Below are positions 7,785 to 14,557 of a stretch of DNA of 20,826 nucleotides, piece by piece. Positions within the stretch are counted from its first letter, which is position 1. Every line of letters begins with the position of its first letter. This stretch comes from a virus. The stretch is taken from the IMG/VR virus record IMGVR_UViG_3300023179_000605, positions 1-20,826 of that record; one strand, written 5' to 3'. The notes beneath the pieces are model-generated. The model did no database searches and was not told the DNA's origin. It saw only the letters and a program-made list of their open reading frames with translations. A program made the translations under genes and the position numbers.

Positions 7785-8572
7785 CACAACAAGAGCAACA
7801 AGCATATTGGAATAAGTGGAACAAGTTCCAGCAATACTACGAAAAGAAGTATGAAAGCAAGTTCCATAAAGCGTTAAAAATACAATTGGATGCGTTTGTA
7901 AAGACACAGGATCCAATGACGTTGCCTGTGTTTCCTATTTACGAGGTATTAGTTTCATTGTATAAGACGGTAGGGCCTGCATGGGCAAGAGTAACAAGAA
8001 CCGAATCAATAAAGGCAGATGATGCGTTTGTTACCGGTCAGATGGGATTTAATGAAAGGATAGTTGAGTTGATGAATCAATACTACGGAATTGATTTGTT
8101 GAATGATGCAAGCTTAATGACAAGTTACAGCACATCATTTATACAAAGAGTGTTAAGTGATGCAGCGATAACAGGTGCGTCATTTGATGATATAGTTAGG
8201 CAGTTGTTGGTTAGTCCGGCATTTAATGCAATGAGAGCAAGACGTATAGCAAGGACTGAGACGGTTACAAGTGCAAATGGTGCAGCTATGATTTATGCGA
8301 ATGAAAGTGGCAATGTAATGGAGAAAGTATGGATAGCGGTTAAAGACAATCGTACAAGACATGATCATAGAATGGTTGATGGTACGAGGTTACCAATTGA
8401 GACACCATTTACATTAACAAATGCAAAGCTTGGTGATATTGGGATGATGCAACCTGGAGTAAGACAGCAACCAAATGGGTTGGCGGTTCCAGCTGAGGAA
8501 GTGGTTAATTGCAGGTGTACGGTTGCATTTAAAGCTAAGCGTGATAGGAACGGCAGAATAATTCGTAGATAA
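7781..8572 (+). CDS. MuF-like head morphogenesis protein
   Basis: This 263-residue protein has the Phage Mu gpF-like C-terminal domain. Key features are the RRIARTETVTSANGA segment, then WIAVKDNRTRHDHRMVDG with a cluster of charged and histidine residues near 188-197, then GDIGMMQPG, and the closing VVNCRC pair of cysteines (C244, C246). The histidine/cysteine pattern suggests a metal-stabilised fold, which is inference. Known family members are minor head proteins made next to the portal and needed for head assembly or DNA ejection. Some phages carry toxin domains fused here; none is visible, since the N-terminal half looks like ordinary helices. It overlaps the upstream small gene by four bases, and a 40-base gap separates it from the protease. 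Confidence 0.88.
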   Translation: MTQQEQQAYWNKWNKFQQYYEKKYESKFHKALKIQLDAFVKTQDPMTLPVFPIYEVLVSLYKTVGPAWARVTRTESIKADDAFVTGQMGFNERIVELMNQYYGIDLLNDASLMTSYSTSFIQRVLSDAAITGASFDDIVRQLLVSPAFNAMRARRIARTETVTSANGAAMIYANESGNVMEKVWIAVKDNRTRHDHRMVDGTRLPIETPFTLTNAKLGDIGMMQPGVRQQPNGLAVPAEEVVNCRCTVAFKAKRDRNGRIIRR

Positions 8573-8573
8573 T

Positions 8574-8607
8574 TTTGTTTAAATAATAAAATAAAATAGT
8601 AACTTTA
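8574..8607 (+). promoter_or_regulatory. Weak candidate Bacteroidota-type promoter before the protease gene
   Basis: The 40-base gap before the protease gene is very A+T-rich. A TTTG at 8574-8577 stands 22 bases before TAACTTTA at 8600-8607. This loosely resembles the Bacteroidota pair TTTG and TAnnTTTG, but the second element misses the final G and the spacing is slightly long. It would give an almost leaderless message for the protease and capsid genes. The match is weak. Confidence 0.25.
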
Positions 8608-8612
8608 TACCA

Positions 8613-9356
8613 ATGAACAGCATATACAACATAAAGGATGTATCAATAGCTTCTGAGATAATGGACATTAATCCACTACAGGGCATAGTTACAGGTTATT
8701 TTAGCAAGTTCAACAATGTAGATAGTGATGGCGACATAATGAAGCCTGGAGCATTTACAAAAACAATACAAGAGCAGGGGCCACAATCGGCACAGCCAAG
8801 AATAAAACATTTACTTAATCATGATGTTGCACAACCATTAGGCAAGTTATTGACTTTGAAGGAGGATCAGTACGGATTATATTACGAGAGTCAAGTAGGA
8901 ACGCATGAGGGCGGTGAGGACTTTATAAAGATGGTTGAGAGTGGGTTGATAACTGAGCATTCAATCGGATTTAAAATAATAAAGCGCAATCAAATCCAAT
9001 CCTATGAAAACTATTTGCGCAATCCTCAGTTAGGTCAATATGAAATAACTGAGGTAAAATTATATGAAGGCAGTTCATTAACTGCATGGGGGGCAAATCC
9101 TTTAACACCAATCACATCGTTGAAGGGTGAAAAGAATTTAGATGTAGATATGATAGTTGATAAATCAGCAGCTATTGAGAAATTCTGCAGAAATACAACT
9201 GCGACAGATGATACAATTCAAATGTTGTTGTTGCATAGCAAACAATTAGCTCAATTAATAGTCGATATGAAATCTAAAACTACTGAACCGGATAATACCA
9301 TTCAGCCAGTTGATGAAGTAGCGGATATTATTAGGCAGTTTAGAAATAAAATTTAA
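8613..9356 (+). CDS. Prohead maturation protease, HK97 family (S78-like)
   Basis: This 247-residue protein cleaves scaffold and capsid N-termini during head maturation. The N-terminal half matches the HK97 prohead protease family: GIVTGYFSKFNNVDSDGD, then MKPGAFTKTI, then the catalytic-type histidine in KHLLNHD (H70), and the serine in EHSIGF (S117). SLTAWGANPLTP marks the end of the catalytic domain. The remaining 80 or so residues are charged and helical and may act as an internal scaffold or removable tail, which is inference. It sits directly upstream of the major capsid gene with only 23 bases between, the standard arrangement. The ATG start is unambiguous because the sequence before it is non-coding and has a stop nearby. 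Confidence 0.92.
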   Translation: MNSIYNIKDVSIASEIMDINPLQGIVTGYFSKFNNVDSDGDIMKPGAFTKTIQEQGPQSAQPRIKHLLNHDVAQPLGKLLTLKEDQYGLYYESQVGTHEGGEDFIKMVESGLITEHSIGFKIIKRNQIQSYENYLRNPQLGQYEITEVKLYEGSSLTAWGANPLTPITSLKGEKNLDVDMIVDKSAAIEKFCRNTTATDDTIQMLLLHSKQLAQLIVDMKSKTTEPDNTIQPVDEVADIIRQFRNKI

Positions 9357-9379
9357 TCAATTTACAAAAACCATAAGAC

Positions 9380-10582
9380 ATGGAAAAGAAGGAATTAATG
9401 TCAGAATTGGAAGCGTTAAAGTCAACACTTGAAACTTCAATATCTGAGAAAACTAAATCTGAAATTGCTGATCAATTAAAATCAGTAGTTACAGCGGTTG
9501 ATGAGAAAATCAACGCATTTGCAAACGGCAACGATTCAGCTGAGGCTGTAAAAGCAATGACTGAAGAGTTCAACAAGTTAAAAGCTGAGCAAGCTGCAAT
9601 TTTAAAAGGATTTGATTTGTTACAAACAAGAGTTAAATCTACAGGATCTACAGTTGAAAACAAAAAATCATTTGGACAAATTTTCAGCGAAGGATTAGAA
9701 GAGAATTTCGACCAAATCCAAAACGTAAAGAAAGGTAAGCCATTCAGAATGGAGTTAAAAGCTGTTGGTAACATGACTTTGACTAACAATTTGACTGGTG
9801 ATGGTGTTGCATCTTATGCAGCTACACAAGCTATCTTGCCTAGCCAAAAAATCAATTTCCGTGATTTAATGCCTACTGCAGTAAGTCCAACAGGTTTGTA
9901 TGTACAATATCGTGAAACTGGCTCTGAAGGTTCTATCAGTGTTCAAACTGAAGGAAGTGGTAAAACTCAAATCGATTACGATTTATCAGAAATCAAAATC
10001 GTTGAAGATTACATTGCAGGTTTTGCACGTTTCTCTAAGCAAATGGCTAAGCAATTACCATTTATGCAAACAACTTTACCAAGATTGTTGCTAAGAGATT
10101 TCTACAAAGCTGAGAACGCTGCATTCTTTAGTGCTGTAAGTACAGCTGCTACAGGATCAACTACATCTGCAGAAACTGATGATATCAAGTTTATCGTTGA
10201 TGCGATTGCTGCACAAATGCAAGCTAACTACAATGCATCTTATGCATTAGTAAGCCACACACAGTTAGCACGTTTAAACAAGCTTTTGTATGTTAACGGT
10301 TACTATCAAGGTTCAGGTGGTATTTTGTCAAGTGTTAACGGAAACATTGCAATCAGCGGAACACCAATCTTACCAGCTTCATGGGTAACTGATGATAAAA
10401 TCTTAATCATCGATAGAGATTATCTTGAGCGTGTTGAAACTGAAGCTATCACTGTTGAGTTCTCAATGGAAGATGCTGACAACTTCACTAAAAACTTGAT
10501 TACTGCACGTATCGAGTGTTTAGAAGATGTAAACTTAATGATGCCTGCATCTGCATTATATGCTGATTTAGGAAACGTATAA
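9380..10582 (+). CDS. Major capsid protein, HK97 fold
   Basis: This 400-residue protein builds the icosahedral shell. The first hundred or so residues are a charged coiled coil (ELEALKSTLETSISEK onward), as in the delta/scaffold domain that HK97-type proteases remove. The mature part follows with a glycine-rich E-loop-like stretch (RETGSEGSISVQTEGSGK), the spine-helix region around FMQTTLPRLLLRDF, and the P-domain/A-domain with ALVSHTQLARL and NGNIAISGTPILP near the end. The protease gene lies 23 bases upstream and a strong terminator follows. Codons here are richer in C-ending choices and in CGT for arginine than in neighbouring genes, fitting high expression. The cleavage position cannot be fixed by eye. 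Confidence 0.93.
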   Translation: MEKKELMSELEALKSTLETSISEKTKSEIADQLKSVVTAVDEKINAFANGNDSAEAVKAMTEEFNKLKAEQAAILKGFDLLQTRVKSTGSTVENKKSFGQIFSEGLEENFDQIQNVKKGKPFRMELKAVGNMTLTNNLTGDGVASYAATQAILPSQKINFRDLMPTAVSPTGLYVQYRETGSEGSISVQTEGSGKTQIDYDLSEIKIVEDYIAGFARFSKQMAKQLPFMQTTLPRLLLRDFYKAENAAFFSAVSTAATGSTTSAETDDIKFIVDAIAAQMQANYNASYALVSHTQLARLNKLLYVNGYYQGSGGILSSVNGNIAISGTPILPASWVTDDKILIIDRDYLERVETEAITVEFSMEDADNFTKNLITARIECLEDVNLMMPASALYADLGNV

Positions 10583-10610
10583 TAAGTAGTTTGTTTGTTT
10601 GATGATGAAT

Positions 10611-10643
10611 AAAAAGGCCCTGCCCTACGGGGTGGGGCTTTTT
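10611..10643 (+). terminator. Strong intrinsic terminator after the capsid gene
   Basis: A hairpin of about 14 base pairs lies 29 bases after the capsid stop. The left arm is 10611-10625 and the right arm 10630-10643, with only G-U wobbles as irregularities, and TACG forms a UNCG-type tetraloop closed by C-G. The right arm ends in five T's, and A's on the left make it partly symmetrical, so it could act on both strands. It probably limits read-through from capsid to neck genes. Confidence 0.88.
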
Positions 10644-10657
10644 AAAATAAAATAATC

Positions 10658-11176
10658 ATGGTAGAATATAATAGTGTATTAGATATTCAATTTGATGATG
10701 AAAATATTTTGGAGCCGGTTACATTAACTGAGGCAAAGAATTTTTGTAAGATTGATATCAGCACTGATGATGACTTGATTAATGTATTGATAACTGCTGC
10801 AAGGCAGATGTGTGAAGCTTATACTGGAGTGGGATTTGTTGAGCATAATGCAGTAGCGGTGCTTAATAACTCAAATGGAGATATTTATATCCCATACGGT
10901 CCAATGATAGCCATTAATAGCGTTGTAAATGATCAAGGAACAACTTTAGTTCTAGATACTGATTATACGATTGGTGGCAATGAGTTTAAGCGTTTACGTA
11001 CACCACATGAAAATAATATTACCATTGATTATACAACAGGTTACACAACATTACCTGAAGCATTAAAAACGGCATTACTTAACCAGGTGTATTATTTGTA
11101 CGACAATAGGGCGGTAGGTACTGATGATATCAGTCCAATAGCTAAGATTATATTAAACCTTTACAAGCGTGTATAA
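10658..11176 (+). CDS. Head-tail connector protein (gp6 / phiE125 gp8-like)
   Basis: This 172-residue protein fits the head-tail connector family of HK97 gp6 and phiE125 gp8. The diagnostic N-terminus is PVTLTEAKNFCKIDISTDDDLINVLITAARQMCEAYTG, a pair of helices with the acidic D-rich turn, followed by a strand-rich middle and a C-terminal helix with LLNQVYYLYDNR. The family forms a ring under the portal that joins the head to the tail. The gene is the first after the capsid terminator and has an ATG start preceded by an A-rich leader. It overlaps the next gene by eight bases. Its position matches the family order in siphophages, so the assignment is fairly secure. Confidence 0.85.
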   Translation: MVEYNSVLDIQFDDENILEPVTLTEAKNFCKIDISTDDDLINVLITAARQMCEAYTGVGFVEHNAVAVLNNSNGDIYIPYGPMIAINSVVNDQGTTLVLDTDYTIGGNEFKRLRTPHENNITIDYTTGYTTLPEALKTALLNQVYYLYDNRAVGTDDISPIAKIILNLYKRV

Positions 11177-11750
11177 ATTAAATCGTAGAATTACAATTAA
11201 TAGATACACAACGAGCTTAAATGAGTTCGGTGGGTTGGTTAGTGTACTTACTGGTAGTTGGTCAAAGTGGGCAGATGCTGAGCAGAGAGACGGTTCAACG
11301 GCTAAGAGCTATGATCAGAACCAATGGACATACGACCAAAATTTTGTGTTAAGGTATGAGCGTGAGCGACCAACTAGAAGTAATGATGTGATAGAGTATG
11401 AATCACAATTTTATAAGATTAACTCAATTCAAATAAGAACGGAGGGCGCGAAATCTTTTGAGTATATAAAGGCGACTAAGTTAGATGAATCAATAAATTC
11501 AGATGCACCAATGGACACAGGAAACATAAAAGTATACAACTACATTGCTGAGGGTGGAGAGTATCAATTTACTTATAATGGGTTAGTTGGTAAAAATGTT
11601 TTTGGTGCGTTTAAGGATGGTATTCAATACCTGGTAATCACATCGGGCAGTCCAGTGGGCAAAGATGTATTATATAACAGTGCTACAGGTGAATTTACTT
11701 GGGGTGCTTATTTTGAACAAAACGAGGTTGCAACAATTCTATACTACTAA
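11169..11750 (+). CDS. Head closure / head-tail adaptor protein with extra C-terminal domain
   Basis: Residues 1 to about 110 match small head-tail adaptors of the SPP1 gp16/HK97 gp7-like type: RRITINRYTTSLNEFGG, then WADAEQRDGS, then a strand-rich part ending in YIKATKLDES. That alone is the usual length. A further 80 or so residues follow (YIAEGGEYQFTYNGLVGKNV onward), with regular alternation of strands and glycine turns, suggesting a separate beta-rich domain. Its role is unknown and could be decoration or neck stability. The start is GTG at 11169, overlapping the connector by eight bases; no ATG gives a complete first strand. The stop shares its last A with the next ATG (TAATG). Confidence 0.75.
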   Translation: MYKLNRRITINRYTTSLNEFGGLVSVLTGSWSKWADAEQRDGSTAKSYDQNQWTYDQNFVLRYERERPTRSNDVIEYESQFYKINSIQIRTEGAKSFEYIKATKLDESINSDAPMDTGNIKVYNYIAEGGEYQFTYNGLVGKNVFGAFKDGIQYLVITSGSPVGKDVLYNSATGEFTWGAYFEQNEVATILYY

Positions 11751-12274
11751 TGCAAATAGAAGTAAAGGGTTTAGATACGCTAATTAAGAAGATGGATAAG
11801 TTAGCTAAAGATGTACAAAAGGATGTACAAGCTGAGTTGAATGCGTGGGCAGATGATACGGCAACAATGGCAATAAGTTTGGTAGCGGCAAATAGTAGTG
11901 ATGAGGGTTTATTAAAAAATTCAATTAAGCCAAAATATGGAAACGGCAACGCCAGTGTTGTAGCTGCTACAAAATATGCAGCTTATATTGAGTTTGGTAC
12001 TAGAAAATTTGCATCGGCTTATGTAGGCACGTTGCCTGCAGATTGGGCAACTTATGCAAATACATTTAAAGGCAGTGTTGGAGGAACGTTTGATGATTTA
12101 TTATTGTCTATAATGTTATGGGTTGGTAGAAAAGGTATAGATAAAGATGCGGCTTATCCAATAGCTAGAAAAATTATGATAGATGGTATAAGACCAAAAC
12201 CGTATTTATATCCATCAGTTAACAAAACGTTGCCTGAATTAAAAAAGAATTTAAGAGCAATATTTAAATTATGA
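11750..12274 (+). CDS. HK97 gp10-like neck/tail protein
   Basis: This 174-residue protein matches the HK97 gp10-like family. Recognised features are the opening IEVKGLDTLIKKMDKLAKDVQ, a long amphipathic helix, then the sequence KYAAYIEFGTRKF with the conserved EFGT turn, and the late RPKPYLYPSV segment. Family members act in the neck where the tail joins the head. It is linked by a TAATG junction to the gene before and by an ATGA overlap to the tail completion gene after, so this block is one coupled unit. Length is slightly above typical because of a loop around DWATYANTFKGSVGG. Nothing appears broken. Confidence 0.85.
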   Translation: MQIEVKGLDTLIKKMDKLAKDVQKDVQAELNAWADDTATMAISLVAANSSDEGLLKNSIKPKYGNGNASVVAATKYAAYIEFGTRKFASAYVGTLPADWATYANTFKGSVGGTFDDLLLSIMLWVGRKGIDKDAAYPIARKIMIDGIRPKPYLYPSVNKTLPELKKNLRAIFKL

Positions 12275-12696
12275 GAGACGTAAACAGCGCAATATTACAA
12301 GCTTATTATGAGATAATCTCAGGGTTAGATATTCCTGTATATGAGGGTGAGGAACCGGATGATGTGAAGCATAAAATTTATTGCGTTATCAACGATGCAA
12401 CATCAACTGAGACAAGTACAGCAAATTCATCAGACGTTAATTTGACTATACAGTTGAGCGTTCATAGTTGGGAATACAAATACAATAACAGCAAAACATT
12501 AAATACTGCGTGTGGGGCAATTATAGATGCAATAAAGCCTGATGGAATATCAAACATAGATTTGTCAGCATACGGATTACAAATGTGTAATTTGACGCTA
12601 CAAACGGATAGGACTGAAAGATTTGGTAATTTAGGTGGCAAAGTATTTATTTCAAGAATATTGATTTTTAAACAAGATATTTTCGTAATTTCATAA
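12271..12696 (+). CDS. Tail completion / tail terminator protein (DUF3168-like)
   Basis: This 141-residue protein resembles the tail completion family (DUF3168, HK97 gp17-like). It opens with an amphipathic helix, then DIPVYEGEEPDD, the strand HKIYCVINDATSTETS, then LTIQLSVHSWEY with a following helix, and closes on basic FISRILIFKQD. Proteins of this family cap the tail tube and join it to the neck. Position just before the tail-tube genes is the expected one. It starts with ATGA overlapping the gp10-like gene, and is followed by a 20-base A+T-only gap with no Shine-Dalgarno sequence before the tube gene. The match is structural and contextual more than motif-based. Confidence 0.75.
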   Translation: MRDVNSAILQAYYEIISGLDIPVYEGEEPDDVKHKIYCVINDATSTETSTANSSDVNLTIQLSVHSWEYKYNNSKTLNTACGAIIDAIKPDGISNIDLSAYGLQMCNLTLQTDRTERFGNLGGKVFISRILIFKQDIFVIS

Positions 12697-12716
12697 CAAA
12701 TTAAAATTTAAATAAA

Positions 12717-13148
12717 ATGGCAGAACACAAAGTAGCCGGCGGTACAATGTTATTATTCATTGATCCAACAGGTGGTACTGATTATGATACTGTAGTTTGT
12801 TTGACTTCAGTAAGCAAATCTGATTCAATAACAGTTGTAGATGCATCTAGTGCATGTGGCCCTGATAAGAGTCCTGGTACATTAGAATTGTCTTATGCTT
12901 TTGAAGGACAACATTTGCAAGATCCTACAACAGGTAAAATCAGTGGTACATCATTACGTCAATTGTTACGTAGCAAAACTACAATAGGATGGAAGATTGC
13001 TCCTGAAAGCCCAGTAACTGGAGATGAGATTGAAAGCGGTACAGGATTCTTATCTGAGTTGAGTTCAACCTACGCATTCGATTCAGTAGCGACATTCACT
13101 GGAAGTATAAATCCTTATGGAGAACCTTCATTATCAATACAAGCTTAA
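12717..13148 (+). CDS. Major tail tube protein, copy 1 (minimal form)
   Basis: This 143-residue protein is a compact tail tube subunit. Its closing pattern, TYAFDSVATFTGSINPYGEPS, is the conserved last strands of siphophage tube proteins, preceded by a strand-rich body with CGPDKSPGT and a helix near TSLRQLLRSK. Tube proteins stack as hexamers around the tape measure. It is followed ten bases later by a paralogue that it matches at roughly 124 of 143 residues by my count. Its arginine codons in the RQLLR segment are CGT, the choice dominant in the capsid gene, while the paralogue uses AGA, suggesting this copy is made in larger amount. That expression inference needs testing. The leader is A/T-only. 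Confidence 0.85.
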   Translation: MAEHKVAGGTMLLFIDPTGGTDYDTVVCLTSVSKSDSITVVDASSACGPDKSPGTLELSYAFEGQHLQDPTTGKISGTSLRQLLRSKTTIGWKIAPESPVTGDEIESGTGFLSELSSTYAFDSVATFTGSINPYGEPSLSIQA

Positions 13149-13158
13149 TTTTAAATAA

Positions 13159-13902
13159 ATGGCTGAACATAAAGTAGAAGGTGGCAACATGCTACTCTTC
13201 ATAGATCCTAATGGAGGCACTGACTATGATATAGTTGTGTGCCTTACATCTGTAAGCAAAGCAGACAGCATAACTGTTGTTGATGCTAGTAGTGCATGTG
13301 GCCCGGATAAAAGTCCGGGAACATTAGAATTATCTTATGCGTTCGAAGGTCAACATTTACAAGACCCAGATAGTGGGAAAATTAGTGGTACTGACTTAAG
13401 ATTTTTGTTAAGAGCAGAGCAAACCATTGGATGGAAAATAGCACCTGAGACCCCGGTTAATGGTGATGAGATTGAGGAAGGTACAGGGTTTTTATCAGAA
13501 TTAAGTTCAACATATTCCTTCGATTCGGTCGCTACATTTACTGGAAGTATAAATCCTTATGGACAACCTTCATTGAGCACATTTGCGGGTGCATTAACAA
13601 TAACAGCAAATAATTCTAATCCAATAACATATAATGTTGGAGATATTATATCTACTCCATTAACTATTGGTACTGCAACTGGAGGTACTCCACCATATAC
13701 TTATTATTTTACTGATTTGTTCGATGTTGATTGTACTTCATACATTTCATCATTATTTTCAGGTGGATTTGATACATCAAATGCAACTATATCAGGTACA
13801 GTTATTGGAGGTACATTAGGAGTTGAAAATTATAGATTGCATGTTGTTGATTCGGCATCAAATGACACGTATGTACAAATTGACTTTAATTTAATACCAT
13901 AA
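13159..13902 (+). CDS. Tail tube protein, copy 2, with C-terminal Ig-like domain
   Basis: Residues 1 to about 143 are a paralogue of the preceding tube protein, differing mainly at surface-type positions. Residues from about 148 to 247 add an Ig-like domain of the He_PIG/putative-Ig type: TATGGTPPYTYYF, then NATISGTVIGGTLG, then YRLHVVDSASNDTY. Such domains often decorate virions and bind carbohydrates weakly. At DNA level the shared part differs at many synonymous positions, so the duplication is not recent, or one copy came from a related phage. It may be a minor, decorated tube subunit, or the one forming a special ring. It lies ten bases after copy 1 and 20 before the tail chaperone gene. 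Confidence 0.85.
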   Translation: MAEHKVEGGNMLLFIDPNGGTDYDIVVCLTSVSKADSITVVDASSACGPDKSPGTLELSYAFEGQHLQDPDSGKISGTDLRFLLRAEQTIGWKIAPETPVNGDEIEEGTGFLSELSSTYSFDSVATFTGSINPYGQPSLSTFAGALTITANNSNPITYNVGDIISTPLTIGTATGGTPPYTYYFTDLFDVDCTSYISSLFSGGFDTSNATISGTVIGGTLGVENYRLHVVDSASNDTYVQIDFNLIP

Positions 13903-13922
13903 AATAAAAAACTAAACAAAAA

Positions 13923-14270
13923 ATGAAAATTAAACTAAACGGCAAAGAGTTCGGAATCAAATTTAATCAATTAGCCATTGAAAAGCTTCATGAGTATAAT
14001 GATGGAGAAACTACATCCGGGTTTATGTATGCGATGGTATATGGTGGCATGATTGGTTACAGCAGGTTGAAGCGTGAGGATGTAGATTATACTTGGGAAA
14101 ATGTTTGTGAGTGGGTTGATGAGATGGAAAATAAAAATGAGCAAATCCAAGCTATAACATTGTTATTGAACGAAACAAAAATTTGGAATGACCTTATTAA
14201 GCAAGGTCAAGAGATAAGAGAGAATGAGGAGAAAAAAAAAGCCATCGAGAGCAATGCTACGACAATTTAA
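13923..14270 (+). CDS. Tail assembly chaperone, short form (gpG-like)
   Basis: This 115-residue protein lies between tube and tape measure genes, where gpG-type chaperones sit. It begins with a strand pair (MKIKLNGKEFGIKFNQLA), continues with helices and ends in a highly charged tail (QEIRENEEKKKAIES). Chaperones of this type coat the tape measure and recruit tube subunits; they are not in the finished virion. The coding sequence contains nine A's at 14232-14240. A -1 slip there continues, without any stop, into the next frame and gives a longer fusion of about 211 residues. The ATG start has an A-rich leader. The family call is mostly from context and the frameshift. Confidence 0.8.
   Translation: MKIKLNGKEFGIKFNQLAIEKLHEYNDGETTSGFMYAMVYGGMIGYSRLKREDVDYTWENVCEWVDEMENKNEQIQAITLLLNETKIWNDLIKQGQEIRENEEKKKAIESNATTI
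14234..14240 (+). other. Probable -1 programmed frameshift site (A AAA AAA)
   Basis: Nine A's occupy 14232-14240, with zero-frame codons AAA AAA AAA. The last seven form the classical A AAA AAA heptamer. Slipping one base back reads AGC at 14240-14242 and stays open to the stop at 14557. The zero frame stops at 14268-14270, so both products are possible. Confidence 0.8.
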
Positions 14271-14320
14271 AGTTTGCATTAGGTAAGTTAGGGTGGAGTG
14301 TAGATGAATATTATTGCTCA

Positions 14321-14557
14321 ATGCCTCATGAGTTCTATGCAGCGTGTGAGGGATACCAGGAGAGGCAAAAGGAATCGGCTATGGTCATTCGTTTTGCCTC
14401 TTTTCGCATAGCGGAAGCAATGGCAGGCAGTAAGGCAATAGGTAAAATAAATCGTTTTTGGCCTATGGAAGATGAGCAAGAGAAAAAAGAAGTTGAGCCA
14501 ATGACTGCAGATAGATACAAAGCTATTTTAGAAAGACACAATTTAAAGATTAAATAA
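14321..14557 (+). CDS. Distal frame of the tail assembly chaperone (T part of gpGT-like fusion)
   Basis: This reading frame is best seen as the C-terminal part of a frameshift fusion; the independent ATG at 14321 would give only 78 residues. In this frame the sequence is open back past the A9 run, with no ATG, GTG or TTG between 14240 and 14321. Residues before the ATG (FALGKLGWSVDEYYCSM) flow naturally into PHEFYAACEGYQERQ, a pattern typical of tail chaperone T domains. The fusion would join 13923-14240 to 14240-14557, about 211 residues. The T part normally binds tube protein. The stop shares its last A with the tape measure ATG (TAATG), so the expected gene order G, GT, tape measure is preserved. 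Confidence 0.75.
   Translation: MPHEFYAACEGYQERQKESAMVIRFASFRIAEAMAGSKAIGKINRFWPMEDEQEKKEVEPMTADRYKAILERHNLKIK

Noticed and set aside
7346-7867. Minus-strand frame of 173 codons over the portal and next genes
   Set aside because: Its length is notable, but it is leucine/cysteine-rich low-complexity sequence opposite a portal with strong family motifs and two coupled gene junctions.
7781-8572. Toxin domain fused to the MuF-like protein
   Set aside because: The protein is only 263 residues and ends soon after the NCRC motif, leaving no room for an added toxin domain.
9900-10094. Plus-strand frame of 64 codons inside the capsid gene
   Set aside because: It is an out-of-frame shadow of the major capsid protein with no independent support.
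12717-13902. Duplicate tube genes as an assembly artefact
   Set aside because: The copies differ at many synonymous positions and by an entire C-terminal domain, so they are distinct genes and not a mis-assembled repeat.
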